Assembly (NCBI GenBank): GCA_001798265.1
Contig: MGRR01000063.1
Span: 6,153-14,668, forward strand
DNA length: 8,516 bases
Direction: 5' to 3'
From: Deltaproteobacteria bacterium RIFCSPHIGHO2_12_FULL_43_9
GTDB lineage: Bacteria > Bdellovibrionota > O2-12-FULL-43-9
Positions within the stretch are counted from its first letter, which is position 1. The number at the start of each line of letters is the position of its first letter. Position numbers and translations under genes: made by a program. This document shows, one piece after another, positions 5,805 through 8,516 of the stretch. The notes below the pieces were generated by a model that searched no databases, was not told the origin of the DNA, and saw only the letters and a program-made list of their open reading frames with translations.

Positions 5805-6482
5805 TTAAAAAAATCCGACCTTTAATCCAAGACCCATTTCATAGAAATAACTATCCACATTTTGGGTTGAACTTGCGAGAGGCATTTTACCCCAGATAGA
5901 GAGCCCCGGACTTAGATTTCTTGAAACCGCAAATAAGGTTTCGGTTTCCAAATATACCCCGGGATATGTTCTCGCGATGATTAAAGGAGTATTTATTTTA
6001 TCCCTTCCAAACAGGAGCATAGAGGACTGCTGATCAAATTCAAAATCAGTCATTGGTAACGCTAAATATCCACCAACCCTGCTCGTTGTCCTGGAGGTAT
6101 AGAGGTCAAGTAATCTCCCCCAGTTTAAAGAAAACCCGAATGGAACATCGAGATAACTGGCAGAGGCCTTAATTAAACCTAAAAAGCTGTATGTCCTTTG
6201 ATTGTAATCAACAAAGGTAAATATCCCCAAATTTTTCCCAAAAAAGTAGTCCGCGCCAAAGCCGCCGGAGAACTGCACTACATTCTGAGGTAAAATTAAA
6301 CTATTTACATCTGCAGGCACTCCCTCCAGAGATGCTTTGGAGAAAAGATTTGCGCCTAGCTTGACCGATGGTAGCAATCCTGAACGCTCACCTATTTCGA
6401 ATTCCGTTGCCGATGTCCCTTGTGAAAAGGCATTTACTGAAAAAATAATCGTAGAAAAAAATACAAAAAGATACTTACTCAT
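5805..6482 (-). CDS. Exported barrel-like outer membrane protein, paralogue of 2624-3298
   Basis: 225 residues. The signal peptide is MSKYLFVFFSTIIFSVNAFS, cleavage likely just before or after Gln21. The mature protein is rich in alternating hydrophobic strands, Gly, Ser and aromatics and ends YFYEMGLGLKVGFF, with the terminal Phe of an outer membrane barrel. It matches the 224-residue protein at 2624-3298 nearly end to end (YNQR at 93-96, SASYLDVPFG at 107-116, GGYLALPMTDFEFD, SPGLSIWGKMPL). The two differ in the N-terminal 60 residues and in the loop after about 150, as expected for surface loops. AAGGAG (complement of 6489-6494) stands 6 nt before the ATG and fixes the start. The signal peptidase gene follows after 47 bp. 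Transport or structural role unknown; the shared motifs could define an undescribed family. Confidence 0.84.
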   Translation of the reverse strand: MSKYLFVFFSTIIFSVNAFSQGTSATEFEIGERSGLLPSVKLGANLFSKASLEGVPADVNSLILPQNVVQFSGGFGADYFFGKNLGIFTFVDYNQRTYSFLGLIKASASYLDVPFGFSLNWGRLLDLYTSRTTSRVGGYLALPMTDFEFDQQSSMLLFGRDKINTPLIIARTYPGVYLETETLFAVSRNLSPGLSIWGKMPLASSTQNVDSYFYEMGLGLKVGFF

Positions 6483-6515
6483 TAAAATCTCCTTAATTTT
6501 CTTGGGGATGGCACA

Positions 6516-6543
6516 GCCTATAAAATAGGCACACTTATGTCAA
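6516..6543 (-). promoter_or_regulatory. Possible promoter with palindrome before the second barrel-like gene
   Basis: On the minus strand a perfect -35 TTGACA (6543-6538) is followed after 15 nt by TATAGG (6522-6517). The spacing is short for sigma-70. The same place holds the perfect palindrome GCCTAT-AAA-ATAGGC (6516-6530), which could be a repressor site over the -10. The gene starts 34 bp further on. Confidence 0.33.
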
Positions 6544-6558
6544 TACTTTTTTTATTGT

Positions 6559-6735
6559 GTCATCCCCCCGTCATTGCGAGGAGGCCCGAAGGGCCGACGA
6601 AGCAATCCCTGCGTCATCCCCGCACAAGCCGTCATCCCCGTGCAAACGGGGATCCCTACGTCATTGCGAGCACCCTCGTCATCCTGCGCGGAGCGAAGGA
6701 TCTCTTCGTCATTGCGAGCGAGGCGAAGCAATCCC
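6559..6735. repeat. Second mosaic of GTCAT-headed palindromic repeat units
   Basis: Heads begin at 6559, 6570, 6613, 6631, 6660, 6678 and 6708, all on the plus strand. Complete units carry a return arm: ATTGCGAG...GAAGCAATCC (6570 and 6708), ATCCCCGT-GCAA-ACGGGGAT (6632-6653 region) and ATCCT...GAAGGATC (6678). The units at 6613 and 6660 stop after 18 nt with only the outward arm. Several sequence types (ATTGCGAG, ATCCCCG, ATCCTGCGC) are thus linked in one orientation. Open frames here are by-products of the repeat, not genes. Confidence 0.8.
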
Positions 6736-6743
6736 CCCCGCGA

Positions 6744-6808
6744 AAAGTGTCACCTTCCAAGTGACGTAAATAGCTAATAATATTAGCTATTTATATATTG
6801 TCACTTTT
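6744..6808. repeat. Nested palindrome with 13-bp perfect AT-rich core
   Basis: The core has 13-bp arms, TAAATAGCTAATA (6767-6779) and its exact complement at 6781-6793, around a single base at 6780. Outside it AAGTGAC (6759-6765) pairs with GTCACTT (6800-6806), and AAAGTG at 6744-6749 pairs with CACTTT beginning at 6802. A separate inverted pair GTCAC-N7-GTGAC lies at 6749-6765. It could be a small insertion, an operator cluster, or a terminator-like hairpin. It lies about 90-150 bp upstream of the predicted protease transcription start, a suitable place for activator binding. Confidence 0.7.
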
Positions 6809-6868
6809 TGTCTAATTATTCTCCAGATTGTTAAGCCCTAACCCCTTAAAATCCCAAGGATTTAATAC

Positions 6869-6884
6869 TGGCATAACTTATGCT
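6869..6884 (+). promoter_or_regulatory. Candidate sigma-54 promoter of the protease gene
   Basis: TGGCATAACTTATGCT has the invariant GG (6870-6871) and GC (6882-6883) exactly 12 bases apart and a pyrimidine before TGG. The -12 box is ATGC rather than TTGC, so it is weaker than the site at 2542. The start would be near 6895, with a leader of about 115 nt to the ATG at 7010. Confidence 0.4.
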
Positions 6885-7009
6885 CCATATGGTAGGAGTT
6901 ACACGGTTTTTTGAACAGAGGGGATACATCCAAGCCAGACAAGGATAGCCTGTTACAAAAACTGTACATTTATGTATGCACACCTTTTTATTATGGGCGT
7001 AAGGAAGCA

Positions 7010-8516
7010 ATGAATAAGCGGTTGATATTTATATTTTTAATAGCTGGGCTGATAGCAGCAAAAGGGCTGTTTGCTGACGGACCAAAGATAGGATCTTCAT
7101 TTCAGGATGAATTCAATTGCGAAAATCCAGTAATCGGCGAGCTCCTTGTAAAATTAATGTCCGCTGAAGACAACAAGCTTCGTCTACTCAAATTAAATCA
7201 TCAAAATAAAATGGAAGTTGCAACCCTTGATGTTGCCGGTGATGGCGTAATTGAATTCAACAATGTTGGATTTGGTGGGTTAGAAAATATTTTCAATAAA
7301 AACAATTATAAGATTACAAAAGTAGAATCACTTCAGTCTGTTTTTGAGAACGGGAAAAACAAAGGAAAGTCCCCCGAGGGTGCTACGGGCCTCAGAAGTT
7401 ACACAAACGCCCCGATCATGAAAATAGGCTTTGAAAAAATCAATATGGCAAAAGGTGAAAAGACATTTACCGCTCAAAGAAGAGATATAAGGACGGATTA
7501 CAGAGAAAATAAAAGATACAATTTTCAATCGTTATCAAGAATCATTAATTACAAAAGAGAAATAAATAGGTTTCTTCCTGTCCTAAGTAATTTTGTTTCA
7601 GAAAATAACAGATCTGCCATCGAGGGTAACAAAGTAGAGTTTATAATTCCTGTTTGTCACAATGTGAAACCGACCTCCTATACTCCATCTCCTCAATATG
7701 TGAATGATCCAGCTTTCTCTTACGGTGATGTCTGGGCTTTAAAGAACTGGTTTGGTTTTTACTACGGTCTTATTGACGTAGATTTAAATTATAACGACGG
7801 CTGGAGGATGATGTATCAGGTATGGAGACTTTTGCCTCCAGAGCGCAGGGTAATGAGCATAGTTGGCGCTGGTTTGGATGACAGGCCCGGCCTGCAGCAG
7901 AACCTGGATGTAGTAAATGTTATTAATGGCTCTTATGTCGCATCCGGGCTTGGAGCTGGGGAGTATTATGATTTTCTTGGATCAAATCATGAACTAGCAG
8001 TTACAAGCATTGCCCTTGCAGGGAACAACAATTTACTGGGTATGCCAGGGTTTACAACGGGAAGGGCTTTCCTTTCGGTTTGTAACGATGGAACACCTGT
8101 TACAAACGCGGATTTTATAGAGGCAATTGATCAGGCTGCAAACTATTCCGCTTTGGTTAATATTAGCTATACATATAGCGGTAATGACCCCGCAATTTAT
8201 CAAGTTCTGGACAGTCTTGGACCAAGGAATGTGATAGCTGTTTTTGGCGCGGCAAATGATGGACTAAACTTAGACAGTATCATCCCCGGTGAACCGCGTG
8301 GGCATCCATGTAGATTAAGCGACACTTTAAGTAATATTCTCTGTGTGGCAGGAATTGATCCCGGAGGAAATCTTGCGACATCATTTGTAGGAGGTGCCAG
8401 AACAAACTGGGGAGATATAAGAGTACATACCGCAGCGCCAGCACAGGACGTGCTTATCGCAAGACCGGGAGGGTATTTGGTGACTGCCGGAGGAACGTCT
8501 TATGCCGCGCCTTTCA
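7010..8516 (+). CDS. Secreted subtilisin-like serine protease (S8), divergent, cut by window edge
   Basis: 502 residues visible, open to the edge. The signal peptide is MNKRLIFIFLIAGLIAAKGL with likely cleavage after FA (residue 22). About 250 residues with no recognised domain follow, possibly a propeptide or targeting region. The subtilase core begins near residue 275. The block NHELAVTSIALAG aligns with the HGTHVAGI motif and places the catalytic His at 327. FGAANDG gives the oxyanion Asn416. VHTAAPAQDVL matches the strand before the nucleophile motif GTSYAAP, with Ser497. The spacings His-Asn-Ser (89 and 81 residues) are normal. At the usual Asp motif (V-x-V-I-D-T-G) the sequence reads VMSIVGAGLDD, with Val285 at the Asp position and Asp290/291 five to six residues later. 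AAGGA (7001-7005) precedes the ATG by 4 nt. Divergently arranged to the barrel-like/lepB operon. Export is likely; substrate unknown. Confidence 0.85.
   Translation, partial: MNKRLIFIFLIAGLIAAKGLFADGPKIGSSFQDEFNCENPVIGELLVKLMSAEDNKLRLLKLNHQNKMEVATLDVAGDGVIEFNNVGFGGLENIFNKNNYKITKVESLQSVFENGKNKGKSPEGATGLRSYTNAPIMKIGFEKINMAKGEKTFTAQRRDIRTDYRENKRYNFQSLSRIINYKREINRFLPVLSNFVSENNRSAIEGNKVEFIIPVCHNVKPTSYTPSPQYVNDPAFSYGDVWALKNWFGFYYGLIDVDLNYNDGWRMMYQVWRLLPPERRVMSIVGAGLDDRPGLQQNLDVVNVINGSYVASGLGAGEYYDFLGSNHELAVTSIALAGNNNLLGMPGFTTGRAFLSVCNDGTPVTNADFIEAIDQAANYSALVNISYTYSGNDPAIYQVLDSLGPRNVIAVFGAANDGLNLDSIIPGEPRGHPCRLSDTLSNILCVAGIDPGGNLATSFVGGARTNWGDIRVHTAAPAQDVLIARPGGYLVTAGGTSYAAPF

Noticed and set aside
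6537..6777. Small proteins in three plus-strand frames
   Set aside because: The open frames arise from the GTCAT repeat units, have no ribosome site and give low-complexity Arg/Pro/Ser peptides.
6905..6960. Riboswitch (for example c-di-GMP type) in the protease leader
   Set aside because: Only a weak 5-bp pairing AACAG/CTGTT is seen; the conserved core of known riboswitches is not recognisable.

Overview
The window is a piece of bacterial chromosome from a Gram-negative organism of moderate, slightly AT-leaning composition. Evidence for an outer membrane: two secreted proteins ending in a beta-barrel-like segment with terminal Phe, a lipoprotein and a signal peptidase. Two close matches to the sigma-54 -24/-12 element, a putA gene of proteobacterial type and intergenic GTCAT-headed palindromic repeats fit Desulfobacterota or Nitrospirota best, but this taxonomic guess is weak. 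No phage, plasmid or CRISPR hallmark is visible.

Layout. Positions 1-1333 (minus) hold the first 444 codons of putA, cut by the window edge after the proline dehydrogenase domain. A type II toxin-antitoxin operon follows (toxin 2153-1875, antitoxin 1885-1571, both minus), with a very readable control region: a sigma-70 promoter whose predicted transcription start falls on the toxin GTG codon, overlaid by two overlapping copies of TACTG-N7-CAGTA. Next is a 162-bp MITE-like palindromic element (2262-2423) between 9-bp direct repeats. It lies upstream of a sigma-54-type promoter (2542-2556) that reads into an exported barrel-like protein (2624-3298, plus).

A mosaic of GTCAT-headed repeats (3305-3452) separates that gene from a convergent lipoprotein gene (3957-3457, minus). 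Further minus-strand genes are a small HTH protein resembling sigma region 4 (4747-4232), a signal peptidase I with an N-terminal multi-pass extension (5757-4831), and a second barrel-like protein (6482-5805). The second barrel-like protein is a clear paralogue of the first and probably shares a transcript with the peptidase. The divergent intergenic region 6483-7009 holds another GTCAT repeat mosaic, a nested palindrome and a second sigma-54-like promoter. It leads to a secreted subtilisin-like protease (7010 to the window edge, plus).

How the parts fit. Apart from putA and the toxin-antitoxin pair, most of the window concerns the cell envelope and secretion: two related barrel-like proteins, a lipoprotein, a leader peptidase and an exported protease. 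The two plus-strand secreted genes both have sigma-54-like promoters with an inverted repeat roughly 100-140 bp upstream of the expected start, so they may belong to one activator-dependent programme; that is inference. The most unusual items are the leaderless-looking toxin with its overlapping operator, the protease whose usual catalytic-Asp position appears to be Val, and the repeat mosaics in which full palindromes alternate with 16-18-nt half-units.
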